A stretch of DNA of 64,000 nucleotides from Streptomyces sp. NA02950 (GCF_013364155.1 NZ_CP054916.1:1921001-1985000), one strand, 5' to 3'; shown: positions 30,812 through 42,395, counted from the first letter of the stretch. The notes: generated from the letters alone by a model not told the origin. Numbers and translations are program-made.

Positions 30812-32026
30812 CTAGCGGTGCCGGGCATCGCCGGCCGGGACGGAGAGCGAGGGGGTGGCGGACGGCGGACGGCGGTCGTTGCGCAGCGCCACCAGGGCGA
30901 CGTCGTCGGCGAGCCGCCCTCCGGTGTGCCGCAGCACCGCCGAGCGCACCCCCTCGACCACCGCGGCCGGGACGAGGGGACCGGGGCCCGCGGCCTCCAT
31001 GAGAGCGCGGCGCAGCGGGAAGAAGGCACCGCCCGGGTCGCGGGCGTCCTCGGCGCCGTCGGTGTGCAGCACCAGCGCGTCCCCGGCGGGCAGCGGTGCG
31101 CAGTGGACCAGGGGGAGTTCGGCGGGGAGCGGGAAGAGACCGAGCGGGGGCAGGACCTCACCGGGGGCGGTCTGCCGGGCGGTGGCGGGGCCGACCGTCT
31201 GCTCCAGGAGCCGGTACGGCCAGGGGTGGCCGCAGTTGAGCGCGGTGACCTCGCCGTCCGGGCCCACCTCCAGCAGCAGGACGGTCACGAACTCCTCTGC
31301 CTCGGGGCTCTCCGGGGCGTACGCGCCGCCCGCGCGTTCGCGCAGATGGCGCTCCAGGGCACGGTCCAGCCGCCGCAGGACACCGTCGAGCGCGCGCTCC
31401 TCGTGGGCGGCATCGCGGAAGCTGCCGAGGACGGCGGCGACGGTGCCGATGGCGGCGAGGCCGTGGCCGCGGGCGTCACCGATGATGACGCGGACGCCGT
31501 AGGGGGTGGCCAGCACCTCGTAGAGGTCACCGCCGACCGCCGCGCCGCGGCTGACCGACAGATGGCCGCCCGCCAGCTCGATGCCCTCCAGACGGGGCGG
31601 CAGCGGACGCAGTACGGCCTGCTGTGCGGCGGCCGCCACCTCCTGGGCCCGCTCCAGTTCGCGGACCAGCCGGGAGTGGCGGCCGGTGGTCAGATAGCCG
31701 GCCGCGACCACGGTGAGGATGGCCGCGCAGGCGCCGACGCGGGCGCACAGGGCGTCGGCGGAGTTCTCCGGGGCGGGGATGCCGAGCGGTACGAGGGCGA
31801 ACAGCGCACTCGCGCCGCCGAGCAGCATGCACAGTCTGTTGCCGGTGAAGGCGCAGGCGATGGCGGGCGCCGCGGCCAGGAGCTGGATCACCCGTGGTCC
31901 GTAGGGACAGCTCAGCTCCCAGACGACGATGCCGAGCAGCCATCCGCACATCAGCGCGGCAGCGGCCCTTCGCCCGTATCGTGGGGCCGCGCCCGGCGGC
32001 CCGCCTCCCGCCCTGCTTCCGATCAT
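30812..32026 (-). CDS. Membrane-anchored SpoIIE-type serine phosphatase
   Basis: This 404-residue protein has four or five N-terminal membrane helices (residues 20-115), a short coiled linker (SRLVRELERAQEVAAAAQQA) and a PP2C/SpoIIE catalytic domain with AVGGDLYEVL, VIIGDARGHGLAAI, NCGHPWPYRLL, LHTDGAEDARD and DDVALVAL. Metal-binding aspartates are in place. Such proteins dephosphorylate anti-anti-sigma factors. No partner kinase or antagonist is adjacent. Start ATG 32026. Confidence 0.88.
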   Translation of the reverse strand: MIGSRAGGGPPGAAPRYGRRAAAALMCGWLLGIVVWELSCPYGPRVIQLLAAAPAIACAFTGNRLCMLLGGASALFALVPLGIPAPENSADALCARVGACAAILTVVAAGYLTTGRHSRLVRELERAQEVAAAAQQAVLRPLPPRLEGIELAGGHLSVSRGAAVGGDLYEVLATPYGVRVIIGDARGHGLAAIGTVAAVLGSFRDAAHEERALDGVLRRLDRALERHLRERAGGAYAPESPEAEEFVTVLLLEVGPDGEVTALNCGHPWPYRLLEQTVGPATARQTAPGEVLPPLGLFPLPAELPLVHCAPLPAGDALVLHTDGAEDARDPGGAFFPLRRALMEAAGPGPLVPAAVVEGVRSAVLRHTGGRLADDVALVALRNDRRPPSATPSLSVPAGDARHR

Positions 32027-32331
32027 GCGACGCCCCCGTTCACAGCCAATGAGGCGGTCGGCGGGACCCTGAAGTCGGTTCTGACTCGCTCCTGACCTGG
32101 GCCTGCGACCGGGACGATTCTCGCGACAGCCACTGCTATATGGACCAGAGGCTTCCGATTCTCACCTGATCGTGTGATGCCGTTCTCACGCGGGGCCCGA
32201 ACACCGCGCCGGGGGACGGACGGGAGAGCGAACGGCGCACGAAGGGCGCGCCCGCGTATGCGAGGCGCGCCCTTCAGATGCGCACAACCGGTCGCTGACC
32301 TGGTCAGCGAACCCTCGTGTCAGGCGCCGCG
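32027..32331. other. Spacer between pheT and the phosphatase gene
   Basis: No gene is supported. It contains the pheT terminator hairpin (32241-32275) and, nearer the phosphatase gene, a less GC-rich stretch GCTATATGG around 32140 that could be part of its promoter on the minus strand. Confidence 0.45.
32241..32275. terminator. pheST terminator hairpin
   Basis: A perfect 12-bp stem (GAAGGGCGCGCC / GGCGCGCCCTTC) with an 11-base loop lies 57 bases past the pheT stop. Confidence 0.75.
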
Positions 32332-34856
32332 TCAGGCGCCGCGGAGCACGGCTCCGGTGCGCTCGGCCGCGAGGGCCACCGCCGCGTCACGGGCCGCCGC
32401 GATCTCGTCGGCGGTCAGCGTGCGGTCGGGGGCACGGAAGCGGAGCGCGTAGGCCAGCGACTTCCTGCCCTCGCCGAGCTGTTCACCGGTGAACACGTCG
32501 AACAGCCGCAGCGATTCGAGCAGTGCGCCCGCGCCTTCGCGCAGCGCGGCCTCCACCTCGGCCGCGGCCACCGCGGTGTCCACGACCAGCGCCACGTCCT
32601 GCGTGGCCACCGGGAAGGTGGACACCCGCGGCGCCTCGAGGGAGCCGGAGCCCGCCTCCTCCAGACGGTCGAGCTCGATCTCCATGGCGCAGGTGCGCTC
32701 GGGGAGGCCGAGGGCCTTGGTGACCCGCGGGTGCAGCTCGCCCGCGTTGCCCACCAGGATCTCCTGACCGTCCACGACGGCCAGCAGCGCGGCGCAGCGG
32801 CCCGGGTGCCACGGCTCCTGCTGGTCCTGGCGGACGATCAGCTCCACACCCGCCTCACGGGCCACGGTCCGGCCCGCCTCGACCGCGTCGGCCCAGCTCG
32901 CCGGGGTGCCCTTGCCCCACCATCCGGCCTGCTGCCGCGCGCCCGACAGAACGACGGCGGCGCGGCGCGGCTGGCGCGGGAGGGCGGCGTCGAGCAGCGC
33001 GATCTCCTCGTCCGTCGGACGGTGGTCCACGGGCAGGGTGACCGCGGTCCGCCGGGCGCCGGTGGCGCGGAAGACCAGACCGGTCTCGAACAGCGCGAGC
33101 TCGTGCTCACCGCGGCCGTCGTTGCGGCGCAGCGCGCCGAGCAGCCCCGGCAGCAGGGTGGTGCGCAGCGCGGGCTCGGCGTCGGAGATCGGGTTGACCA
33201 GGGTGACGACGTCCCGGCGCGGGTCGTCGGCGGCCAGCCCGAACTGGTCGAGCACCTCCTCGCCGATGAACGGGTAGTTGAGCGCCTCCACGTACCCGGC
33301 GCCGGCCAGCGCCCGGCCGACCCGGCGGTGCAGCCGCTGACGCTCGGTCAGCCCGCGCCCGGCGGGCGGCCGCGGCAGGGTCGAGGGGAGGTTCTCGTAC
33401 CCCTCGAGCCGGATGACCTCCTCGGCCAGGTCGTTGGGGTCGGTGAGGTCCGGCCGCCAGCTGGGCACCGTGACGGTGAGGTCGTCGGGGCCGTAGACGT
33501 CACAGCCGATCTGCTGGAGGCGGCGCACCACGGCCTCCCGGCCGTACGCCACGCCCGCCACCCGGTCCGGGTGGTCGGCGCGCAGGGTGATGGTGTGCGG
33601 GGCGCTGGGCGAGATGATCTCGGTGACGCCCGCCTCGGCGGTGCCGCCCGCGAGCAGCACCAGCAGGTCGACGGTGCGCTGGGCGGCCGCCGAGGCGGCC
33701 TCCGGGTCCACTCCGCGCTCGAACCGCTTGGACGCCTCGGAGGACAGCTTGTGGCGGCGGGCGGTACGGGCGATCGAGACGGGGGCGAAGTGGGCGGCCT
33801 CGACGACGATCTCGGTGGTGCCGTGCACCTCTCCGGTTTCGGGGTCGGTCGCCGCGTCCGCGATCTCGGTGTGGGCGCCGCCCATCACCCCGGCGAGGCC
33901 GATCGGCCCGCTCTCGTCGGTGATGACCAGGTCCTCGGCGTCCAGTACGCGCTGGGTGCCGTCGAGGGTGGTGAACTTCTCGCCCGGCTCGGCGCGGCGC
34001 ACCCCGATCGCGCCGTTGATCCGGCTCCGGTCGTATGCGTGCAGCGGCTGGCCGAGCTCGAGCATCACGTAGTTGGTGATGTCGACGGCGAGGGAGACCG
34101 GGCGCATCCCGGCCTTCTGGAGGCGGCGCTGCAACCAGATCGGGGAGTGCGCCTGCGGGTCGAGCCCGGTGACCGTACGGGCGGTGAAGCGGTCGCAGCC
34201 GACCGGGTCGGCGATCTTGACCGGGTAGCCGTGGCTGTTGGGCGCGGGCACGTCCAGCAGGGCCGGGTCGCGCAGCGGCAGCCCGTAGGCGGTGGCGGTC
34301 TCGCGGGCGACACCGCGCATCGACAGACAGTAGCCCCGGTCGGGGGTGACGGCGATGTCCAGGACCTCGTCGACCAGCTCCAGCAGCTCGATGGCGTCGG
34401 TGCCGGGCTCGTACTCCGGCGGCAGCACGATGATGCCGTCGTGGTCGTCGGACATGCCCAGCTCACTGGCGGAGCAGATCATGCCCTCGGAGACCTTGCC
34501 GTAGGTCTTGCGCGCGGAGATCGCGAAACCGCCGGGCAGTTCGGCGCCGGGCAGCACCACGACGACCTTGTCGCCGACGGCGAAGTTCCGGGCGCCGCAG
34601 ACGATGTTCTGCGGCTCACCGGTGCCGTTGGCGGATCCGACGTCCACCTGGCAGTAGCGGATGGGCTTCTTGAACCCCTCCAGCTCCTCGATGGCCAGCA
34701 CCTGCCCCACCACCAGGGGGCCCTTGAGACCGGCGCCGAGCTGCTCGACGGTCTCGACCTCCAGTCCGGCGGCGATGAGTTTGGCCTGTACGTCGCGTCC
34801 GGTCTCACCGGCCGGCAGGTCGACGTACTCCCGCAGCCAAGAAAGCGGGACCCGCA

Positions 34857-34857
<1 letters not shown>
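32332..34857 (-). CDS. pheT: Phenylalanyl-tRNA synthetase beta subunit
   Basis: This 841-residue protein shows the whole bacterial PheT domain order: an N-terminal [13 protein letters not shown], a tRNA-binding EMAP-like region ([24 protein letters not shown]), the B3/4 editing region, B5, the catalytic-like fold ([16 protein letters not shown]) and a C-terminal anticodon-binding domain ([16 protein letters not shown]). It pairs with PheS in a two-alpha, two-beta enzyme charging tRNA-Phe. Its start shares one base with the pheS stop (TGATG). Confidence 0.96.
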
Positions 34858-36167
<1,310 letters not shown>

Positions 36168-37355
36168 TCAGACCAGATAGGCCGGGGTGCCCACGGGCAG
36201 GGTAAATCGGAACTCGGCGCCGCCGCCGCGGGCCCGGCCGACGGTGATCGTGCCGCCGTGGGCCTCGACGATGCCCTTGACGATGTACAGGCCCAGGCCG
36301 GTGCCGCCGCGCTTGCTGCCCCGCCAGAAGCGGGTGAAGACGCGGCTCATCGACTCCTCGGGGATACCGGGGCCCTCGTCGCTCACGGTGACGGCGGTCC
36401 TTTCCACAGCGGGGCCTTCCACGGCCAGGCCGTCCGCGGCGGGTCTGGCCGGCGCGGGTGCCACCTCGATGGTGACGGTTCCCTCACCGTGGCGCACCGC
36501 GTTTTCCAGCAGGTTGCCCAGCACCTGGTCGATCTTGTCCGGATCGGCCCACAGATCCGGCAGCGGCCCCCTGACCCTGATCAGGAAGCGCTCGGCGCAG
36601 TGTCCGGCGGCGGTGAGCGCCTGCACATGGCGGCGGACCGCGGCGGCGACGTCCACCGGCTGGCGGCGCACCTCCAGCCGCCCGGAGTCGATCCGGGAGA
36701 TGTCCAGCAGCTCGGCGATCAGCCGGGTGACCCGGTTGGCGTCGGCGTCGACGGTCTCCAGCATCAGCCGCTTCTGGTCGTCGGTGAAGCGCTCCCACTT
36801 CGCGAGAAGGGTGGCCGTGAAACCCTTGACCGAGGTCAGCGGGGAGCGCAGCTCATGGGCGACGGTCGCGATCAGCTCGGCGTGGCTGCGCTCGGTGCGG
36901 CGGCGCGCCTCGGTGCCGCGCAGCGAGATCACCAGCCGGCGCACCGGCCCGGTGGGGTACTCGCGGACGTACCGGGCGGAGACCAGGACCTCCCGGCCGC
37001 CGGGCAGCAGCAGATTGCGCTCCGGCTGGCCGACCCGGGTGGCCAGCCCGCCGTACGGATCGGTCAGGGCCCACCAGCGGCGGCCGTCCAGGTCCTCTAA
37101 CGGCAGGGCGCGTTCGAGCTGGACGCCGATGGCGTCCTTGGGGTGGGTGGCGGTGATCCGGGCCGCCGCGGCGTTGAAGCAGGTGACGCGGCCGGTCTCA
37201 TCGGCCACCACCAGGCCGTCGGGCAGGTCGTCGGGACGCAGGCCGAGCGCGGCCATGGTGCCGCCGGCCTCCGGCAGGCCGTCCCCGGCGGCGGGCAGCC
37301 CCGCTCCGGGCGCGCGGGCGTCGGCCGCCCTGGCGCCGGAGGTCCTGACGTCCAT
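36168..37355 (-). CDS. PAS-domain sensor histidine kinase
   Basis: This 395-residue protein has a disordered N-terminus, one PAS domain (PDGLVVADETGRVTCFNAAA), a HisKA dimerisation helix with His167 in TVAHELRSPLTSVKG, and a HATPase domain (NLLENAVRHGEG, DEGPGIPEESMSRVFTRF, GTGLGLYIVKGIVEAHGG). No membrane helices are seen, so it is a cytoplasmic kinase. No response regulator is adjacent, making it an orphan. ATG 37355 is used, GTG 37361 being possible. A short AGCCCG/CGGGCT hairpin overlaps its stop. Confidence 0.9.
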   Translation of the reverse strand: MDVRTSGARAADARAPGAGLPAAGDGLPEAGGTMAALGLRPDDLPDGLVVADETGRVTCFNAAAARITATHPKDAIGVQLERALPLEDLDGRRWWALTDPYGGLATRVGQPERNLLLPGGREVLVSARYVREYPTGPVRRLVISLRGTEARRRTERSHAELIATVAHELRSPLTSVKGFTATLLAKWERFTDDQKRLMLETVDADANRVTRLIAELLDISRIDSGRLEVRRQPVDVAAAVRRHVQALTAAGHCAERFLIRVRGPLPDLWADPDKIDQVLGNLLENAVRHGEGTVTIEVAPAPARPAADGLAVEGPAVERTAVTVSDEGPGIPEESMSRVFTRFWRGSKRGGTGLGLYIVKGIVEAHGGTITVGRARGGGAEFRFTLPVGTPAYLV

Positions 37356-37395
37356 CCCCACACCCCCTCCTGGGCCCCCAGAGGGGGCAACCCTA

Positions 37396-38229
37396 CTAGG
37401 TCGATGTGACGGAGCGGCACCCCGCGGGAGCACGCTGCGCACGAGCCGAGGCGTAGAGGCACACGGCGGCGGCCGTGGCGAGGTTGAGGCTCTCCGCCCT
37501 CCCGTGGATCGGAACGCGCACCACCTCGTCCGCGAGTGCGCGGGTCTCCTCCGGCAGCCCCCATGCCTCATTGCCGAAGATCCAGGCGGTGGGGGCGCCC
37601 AGCAGGCCGTCGTCGAGTTCGGAGTCCAGGTCCCGCTCCCCCGCCCCGTCGGCGGCCAGCACCCGGGCCCCGGCCTCCTTCAGCCCGCTCACCGCGCGCT
37701 CCACCGGGACCCCGACGGCGACCGGGAGGTGGAAGAGGGAGCCGACGGAGGCGCGGACGGCCTTGGGGTTGTACAGGTCCACCGAGGCGTCGGTGAGCAC
37801 CACGGCGTCCGCCCCGGCGGCGTCCGCGCAGCGCAGTACGGTCCCGGCGTTCCCCGGGTCGCGGACATGGGCGAGGACGGCGACGAGCCGGGGGCGGGCG
37901 CGCAGGATCTCCTCGAAGGGCGAGTCCAGGAAGCGGCACAGCCCGACGATGCCCTGCGGGGTGACGGTGTCCGACATCTCCGCGACGACCTCGTCGGTCG
38001 CGGTGAGCACCGGGACACCCGCGGCGCGGGCGGCGGCGACGATCTCCGCGTGGCGCCCGGTGGCCTCGGGGGTCGCGTAGACCTCGATGAGGTGATCGAC
38101 GGCCTCCCGTACGGCCTGCGGCCCCTCGACGATGAACCGCCGCTCCTTGCCGCGGAAGCTGCGCTTGGCGAGCCGTCGCGCCGCCGTGACGCGCGGCGAT
38201 CGCAGGGACGTCAGCTCGGGGGTGGCCAT
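37396..38229 (-). CDS. TrmH/SpoU-family RNA 2'-O-methyltransferase
   Basis: This 277-residue SPOUT enzyme has a substrate-binding N-terminus (FIVEGPQAVREAV) and knot motifs VLAHVRDPGNAGTVLRCADA, SVDLYNPKAVRASVGSLFHLP and IFGNEAWGLPEE with VPIHGRAESLNLATAAAV. It methylates a ribose in rRNA or tRNA; its place beside rplT and infC suggests 23S rRNA. ATG 38229 is chosen; it lies behind the strong rplT terminator. Confidence 0.92.
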   Translation of the reverse strand: MATPELTSLRSPRVTAARRLAKRSFRGKERRFIVEGPQAVREAVDHLIEVYATPEATGRHAEIVAAARAAGVPVLTATDEVVAEMSDTVTPQGIVGLCRFLDSPFEEILRARPRLVAVLAHVRDPGNAGTVLRCADAAGADAVVLTDASVDLYNPKAVRASVGSLFHLPVAVGVPVERAVSGLKEAGARVLAADGAGERDLDSELDDGLLGAPTAWIFGNEAWGLPEETRALADEVVRVPIHGRAESLNLATAAAVCLYASARAQRAPAGCRSVTST

Positions 38230-38259
38230 CAGGCTCTCATCTCCTGGTCGTCGACATGC

Positions 38260-38295
38260 ACGGACCCGCAGGTGATGGCTCACCTGCGGGTCCGT
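38260..38295. terminator. infC-rpmI-rplT operon terminator
   Basis: A perfect 16-bp stem (38260-38275 with 38280-38295) and a TGGC loop lies 25 bases after the rplT stop. It is among the strongest hairpins in the window. Confidence 0.85.
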
Positions 38296-38319
38296 CGCCG
38301 GTTGTGCTCGGCGCAGCGG

Positions 38320-38703
38320 TTACGCGGCCTTCGGCGCGTTGACGTCGCTCGGCAGCGCCTTCTGGGCCGCCTCGACCAGCGCGGCGAACGCGTTGGCGTC
38401 GTTGACCGCGAGGTCGGCCAGGATCTTCCGGTCCACCTCGATGTTGGCGGCCTTCAGACCCTGGATGAAGCGGTTGTACGTCATGCCGTTGGCGCGGGCA
38501 GCGGCGTTAATGCGCTGGATCCACAGCTGCCGGAAGTCGCCCTTGCGCTTCTTGCGGTCGTTGTAGTTGTAGACCAGGGAGTGGGTGACCTGCTCCTTGG
38601 CCTTGCGGTACAGGCGGGACCGCTGGCCGCGGTAGCCGCTGGCCTGCTCGAGGATCGCCCGGCGCTTCTTGTGGGCGTTGACTGCCCGCTTGACGCGTGC
38701 CAC
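38320..38703 (-). CDS. rplT: 50S ribosomal protein L20
   Basis: This 127-residue basic protein has the L20 N-terminus [19 protein letters not shown], the [16 protein letters not shown] helix and [13 protein letters not shown]. It binds 23S rRNA early in 50S assembly. It follows rpmI by about 100 bases as the last gene of the operon. Confidence 0.97.
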   Translation of the reverse strand: MARVKRAVNAHKKRRAILEQASGYRGQRSRLYRKAKEQVTHSLVYNYNDRKKRKGDFRQLWIQRINAAARANGMTYNRFIQGLKAANIEVDRKILADLAVNDANAFAALVEAAQKALPSDVNAPKAA

Positions 38704-38804
38704 TTGTTTGACTCCTTGTACGGGGCCGCGGGTGACTCACGCGGCCCGGAAACGAATAGGTCCCGGTCGGCTGGGCGCCCACCCCGCTGCGGCGGGGCGG
38801 GGCG

Positions 38805-38999
38805 TCACTTGCCGAGGAGCTTCTTGATCTTCTTGGCGTCGGCCGGGGCCATCTCGGTCTTGCCGGCCAGGCGGCGCGTCAACGTGGACGGCTTGTGCTC
38901 GAGAAGGTGGCGGCGACCGGCGCGCTGGCGCATGACCTTGCCGGAACCGGTGAGCTTGAAGCGCTTGCGTGCACCGCTGTGCGTCTTGTTCTTCGGCAT
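38805..38999 (-). CDS. rpmI: 50S ribosomal protein L35
   Basis: This 64-residue basic protein reads [18 protein letters not shown] at its start and contains [13 protein letters not shown], the L35 pattern. ATG 38999 is the standard family start; an ATG at 39011 in the same frame adds four residues that L35 proteins lack. Confidence 0.97.
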   Translation of the reverse strand: MPKNKTHSGARKRFKLTGSGKVMRQRAGRRHLLEHKPSTLTRRLAGKTEMAPADAKKIKKLLGK

Positions 39000-39147
39000 G
39001 TCGCCGTTCACTCCTCGTCGGGGGCGCTGTCCGGATACCGGCGGGCACGGCGGTGACCGCGATCCGGCGTGCGGAAGCGTCGGGTGTTTCGGTTGGTCTC
39101 CGGAACCGTGCGGCCCCGGGTGGGCGATGGAGGCTCGCGCCTCGCGA

Positions 39148-39768
39148 TCACGCCTCGGCGGGCTCCTCGGCGGGCTGCTCCTCGACGGCGCTGCCGCCCT
39201 GGCGCTCCGCCTTGCGGGCGGCCTGTGCCTCGCGGGCTTCGGCCATCGCCTCGGTCTTCTTCTTGTGCGGACCGAGGACCATGATCATGTTTCGGCCGTC
39301 CTGCTTCGGGTTGGACTCCACGAAGCCGAGCTCCTGGACATCCTCCGCGAGCCGCTGCAACAGCCGGTAGCCGAGCTCGGGCCGGGACTGCTCACGGCCA
39401 CGGAACATGATCGTGATCTTGACCTTGTCGCCCTGCTTGAGGAACCGGACGACGTGACCCTTCTTGGTGTCGTAGTCGTGCGGGTCGATCTTCGGCCGGA
39501 GCTTCATCTCCTTGATGACCGTGTGCGCCTGGTTCTTGCGCGCCTCACGGGCCTTCATGGCCGACTCGTACTTGAACTTTCCGTAGTCCATGAGCTTGCA
39601 GACCGGCGGACGGGCGTTCGCCGCCACCTCGACGAGGTCGAGGTCGTACTCCTGCGCAAGCTCCAGGGCCTTGGCAAGCGGCACAATGCCGACCTGCTCG
39701 CCACTGGGACCGACGAGTCGCACCTCGGGGACGCGAATCCGGTCGTTGATGCGGGGCTCGGCGCTGAT
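39148..39768 (-). CDS. infC: Translation initiation factor IF-3, probable ATC start
   Basis: From ATC 39768 the protein has 206 residues: the IF-3 N-domain ([44 protein letters not shown]), linker and C-domain ([40 protein letters not shown]), ending with an acidic/Ala tail usual in actinobacteria. No ATG, GTG or TTG fits: AGGAGGATCC directly precedes ATC AGC GCC GAG. A rare start codon that is checked by IF-3 itself is the known autoregulation in enterobacteria (AUU), so ATC here is meaningful. Confidence 0.93.
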   Translation of the reverse strand: MSAEPRINDRIRVPEVRLVGPSGEQVGIVPLAKALELAQEYDLDLVEVAANARPPVCKLMDYGKFKYESAMKAREARKNQAHTVIKEMKLRPKIDPHDYDTKKGHVVRFLKQGDKVKITIMFRGREQSRPELGYRLLQRLAEDVQELGFVESNPKQDGRNMIMVLGPHKKKTEAMAEAREAQAARKAERQGGSAVEEQPAEEPAEA

Positions 39769-40158
39769 GGATCCTCCTCGGTTGCACCACGCGACCGCCT
39801 GGCGGACTGCCGCGTAACGTCTGTATCGGTTGAGACCACCGCGCCGCGACGCACAAAACGCCCCGGACGGTACACAGGCGGGGCTCCTCACAGACCGGGA
39901 GCACCGCCGCGATGTCACCGCGGGGCGCAGCCTGACCGATGACCTGCCGACCGGGGGCCGGGAGGTGGGAGCGTGGAGCCTCCACTTGTGGGCCGGACAC
40001 GCGAGTGACCGGCCGGTCGTTTACATAGCCTACCAGGACCGCGGAGCGTTGCTCACCGCGCCGTCCGCCCGGTCTTCGGCGCCCGCCCGGTACGAGCGGT
40101 TCCGGGCGGCCCCCTAGGCTGGGGACTCCCATCCTCCAGGAAGTGAGCCCCGACCACC
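39769..40158. other. infC leader and divergent promoter region
   Basis: No gene is supported in these 390 bases. A hairpin (about 39878-39908, with GGCTCC near 39882 and GGAGC at 39898-39902) sits about 110 bases before infC and could be a leader attenuator. A minus-strand TAGGCT at 40032-40027 is a possible -10 for the infC operon. Confidence 0.4.
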
Positions 40159-40521
40159 ATGAGCGACGCCAACGCCGGGCAGCCGGCCCCCGACTTCGAC
40201 CGGATGACCCGTGACATCGCGGATGTGCCCGCGGTCGAGGTGATCACCACGGTCGCGGTGCACCTGATGAGCGCCGCCGCGGTCAACCTGGGGCTGGCCG
40301 AGGAGGGGCCGCGGCACAAGGACCTGGACGAGGCGCGGAAGCTGATCAACGCGCTGGCGGGGCTGGTGACGGCGAGTGCCACGGAGATCAGCTCCTTCCA
40401 CGCCGCCCCGCTGCGGGACGGCCTCAAGTCGCTTCAGCTCGCGTTCCGTGAGGAGTCGGTGGTGCCGGACGAGCCGGGTCAGGGGCCGGGCGAGAAGTTC
40501 ACCGGGCCGGTTTTCAGCTGA
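40159..40521 (+). CDS. DUF1844 protein
   Basis: This 120-residue protein has the DUF1844 core PAVEVITTVAVHLMSAAAVNLG and DLDEARKLINALAGLV. The family is small, helical and of unknown function, and is commonly divergent from infC in actinobacteria, which agrees with its place here. Start ATG 40159 follows AGGAAGTGAG. Confidence 0.88.
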   Translation: MSDANAGQPAPDFDRMTRDIADVPAVEVITTVAVHLMSAAAVNLGLAEEGPRHKDLDEARKLINALAGLVTASATEISSFHAAPLRDGLKSLQLAFREESVVPDEPGQGPGEKFTGPVFS

Positions 40522-40584
40522 GGTTCCCGCGCCGACGCCGCCCGGCGCGGTGCGGTCGCGCCCCGAAGGGCCGGTGCCCGCCGC

Positions 40585-40690
40585 GGCGGTTGCGCCCCGA
40601 AGGGGCGGGGGGCTGTGTCGAGGTGCGGCTCCGCGTGGGCGCGGCCGGACACGACGCAGCCGCGGACGGACGACCGCACCTCGCGGCACT
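40585..40690. repeat. Streptomyces-type intergenic repeat, copy B
   Basis: This is a near copy of the element at 30691-30798, beginning GGCGGTTGCGCCCCGAAGGG. A partial extra copy of its first 20 or so bases lies just before it (about 40548-40572). It separates the convergent DUF1844 and aquaporin genes, fitting a two-way terminator role. Confidence 0.7.
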
Positions 40691-40703
40691 GCCCGCCGAG
40701 CGC

Positions 40704-41504
40704 TCAGGCCGCCTCGGGGCCCTTGGCCTCGGGGCCGCCCGCCTCGGGCCGGTGCCCGCCGCGCAGCCGGCCCCACGGCCCGGCCGCGGGCGGCTCGGTC
40801 GCCTGCTCCCGCTGGGCCCGGCCCACCGGGTGCTGATGGGTGAACCGGTGCACCACGGCGGCCAGCACCCCGCCGACCAGCGGCGCGATCAGGAACAGCC
40901 ACAGCTGGGACAGCGCCCCGCCGCCCGCGAACAGCGCCGGGCCCAGACTGCGCGCCGGATTTACGGATGCCCAGGTCAGCGGGATGCCGATCAGGTTGAC
41001 CGCGGTGTAGGCGAGGCCGACCGGAATCGGCTCGACGCCGACCAGCGCCACCTTCTGGGTCACCGTGAGGAACACGAAGACCAGCAGGAAGGTGAGCAGC
41101 ACCTCGGCGAGGAAGGCCCCGCCCGCGCCCAGGCCCACCGGTGAGCGTCCGCCGTAGCCGTTGGTGCCGAACGCTCCGTAGGTCTGGAGCCGCGGGACCT
41201 GTTTGGCCAGCAGGAAGAGCACCGCCGCGCCGATGATCGCGCCGATCAGCTGCGCGACCCAGTACTCGACGGCCCTGCGGATGCCGATGCGCTTGGCCAG
41301 CAGCACCCCGAGGGTGATCGCCGGGTTGATGTGGCAGCCCGAGATACGCCCGAACGCGTAGGCGATCGCGATCAGCGTGAAGCCGAAGGCGAGCGAGATG
41401 CCGAGGGCGTTGATGTAGTCGCCGGCCAGGACCAGGGAGCCGACTCCGAAGAGGACCAGCATCGCGGTCCCCGTGCACTCCGCTACGACCGTTCTCGTCT
41501 CCAT
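40704..41504 (-). CDS. Aquaporin/glycerol facilitator (MIP family)
   Basis: This 266-residue protein has six membrane helices and both NPA boxes: HINPAITLGVLLAK and SVNPARSLGPALF. The second NPA is followed by Arg as usual for the selectivity filter. The pore set looks closer to water channels (AqpZ type) than to GlpF. The C-terminal tail is rich in Gly, Pro and Glu and disordered. Start ATG 41504. Confidence 0.92.
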   Translation of the reverse strand: METRTVVAECTGTAMLVLFGVGSLVLAGDYINALGISLAFGFTLIAIAYAFGRISGCHINPAITLGVLLAKRIGIRRAVEYWVAQLIGAIIGAAVLFLLAKQVPRLQTYGAFGTNGYGGRSPVGLGAGGAFLAEVLLTFLLVFVFLTVTQKVALVGVEPIPVGLAYTAVNLIGIPLTWASVNPARSLGPALFAGGGALSQLWLFLIAPLVGGVLAAVVHRFTHQHPVGRAQREQATEPPAAGPWGRLRGGHRPEAGGPEAKGPEAA

Positions 41505-41597
41505 GGCGCTCTCCTCTTACCGATCGGACCGCCAGTTGCCCTATGCATTGTGGGGCGATCCAGGAGATTTCGCCTGTTGGTCCGCTTGCGGCCCGGG

Positions 41598-42332
41598 TCA
41601 GCGGCGGAAGAGCGGTTCTCCGGGCACCGTGGCGTCCGGCGGCAGCAGCGCCAGCGTCAGCCCGCGCACCAGCCGGGCCCGCAGCACCTCGTCGGCGGCC
41701 AGGGCGCCCGCCACCCGCTGCGCCGTCTCGCGCGCCGGGGCCCGCGGGGCCAGGGCGAGCGCGAGCATGCCGTCGGCGTCCTGGGCCGGTCCCAGATGGG
41801 CCCGGACCACCTCCGGCTCGGCGGCCAGCACGGTCCGCACCGCCTCGGTGACGGCGGGGTCGGTGAGCGGATCGGCGCTGGTCCGGCCCTCGGCGAGAGC
41901 CAGCAGGGCGGGGCCGGTCAGCTGGTAGGGCACCGGGCCGGCGAGGTCCAGCACCAGCGTGTCCGCCTTCTCGTGCGCGGCCGCCTCCAGCGCCTGGCGC
42001 AGCGGTACGGCCACCGGGCGGGCGTCCGGGCGCCAGCGGGCCAGGGTCTCGGTCGAGGTGAAGGCGGGCAGGGCGCGGCGTCCGTCGGGGGCCTGGAGCG
42101 TGGGCACCGCCATGTCGCTGGTCTTCTCGCGGCGCAGTCCCCCGGGTCCCTCCTCCGCCTCGCCGAGCACGGCGACCACCGGGACCAGCAGCCGCGCCCG
42201 GGTGAGCGCGGCCAGTACCTCGGGTTCGGTGGAGCGGTCGTCGGCCCAGCGGGCGAGTGCCGCGGCCAGGCGGGGGTCGGCGGAGCCGTCGTCGCCGGAG
42301 AAGCCGGGGTCGGGAATGTTCTTGAACGCCAC
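41598..42332 (-). CDS. SseB-family protein
   Basis: This 244-residue soluble protein has the SseB N-domain pattern (LVPVVAVLGEAEEG, MAVPTLQAPDGRRALPAFTS, ALEAAAHEKADTLVLDLAGP) and an extra helical C-terminal half. Function is unknown; SseB domains appear in regulatory and immunity-like settings. It stands alone between the aquaporin gene and a lipoprotein gene. Confidence 0.82.
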   Translation of the reverse strand: MAFKNIPDPGFSGDDGSADPRLAAALARWADDRSTEPEVLAALTRARLLVPVVAVLGEAEEGPGGLRREKTSDMAVPTLQAPDGRRALPAFTSTETLARWRPDARPVAVPLRQALEAAAHEKADTLVLDLAGPVPYQLTGPALLALAEGRTSADPLTDPAVTEAVRTVLAAEPEVVRAHLGPAQDADGMLALALAPRAPARETAQRVAGALAADEVLRARLVRGLTLALLPPDATVPGEPLFRR

Positions 42333-42395
42333 CTGCCGAGGGTATCCGGGGCGGGTCGACCGCTCTGCGGCCGGGGAGCCGTCTTTACTGATGAG

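Noticed and set aside
36187..39942. Open plus-strand frame of 1251 codons, the longest in the window
   Set aside because: It lies antisense to the kinase, methylase, rplT, rpmI and infC genes and has no recognisable domain; it is a product of high GC3.
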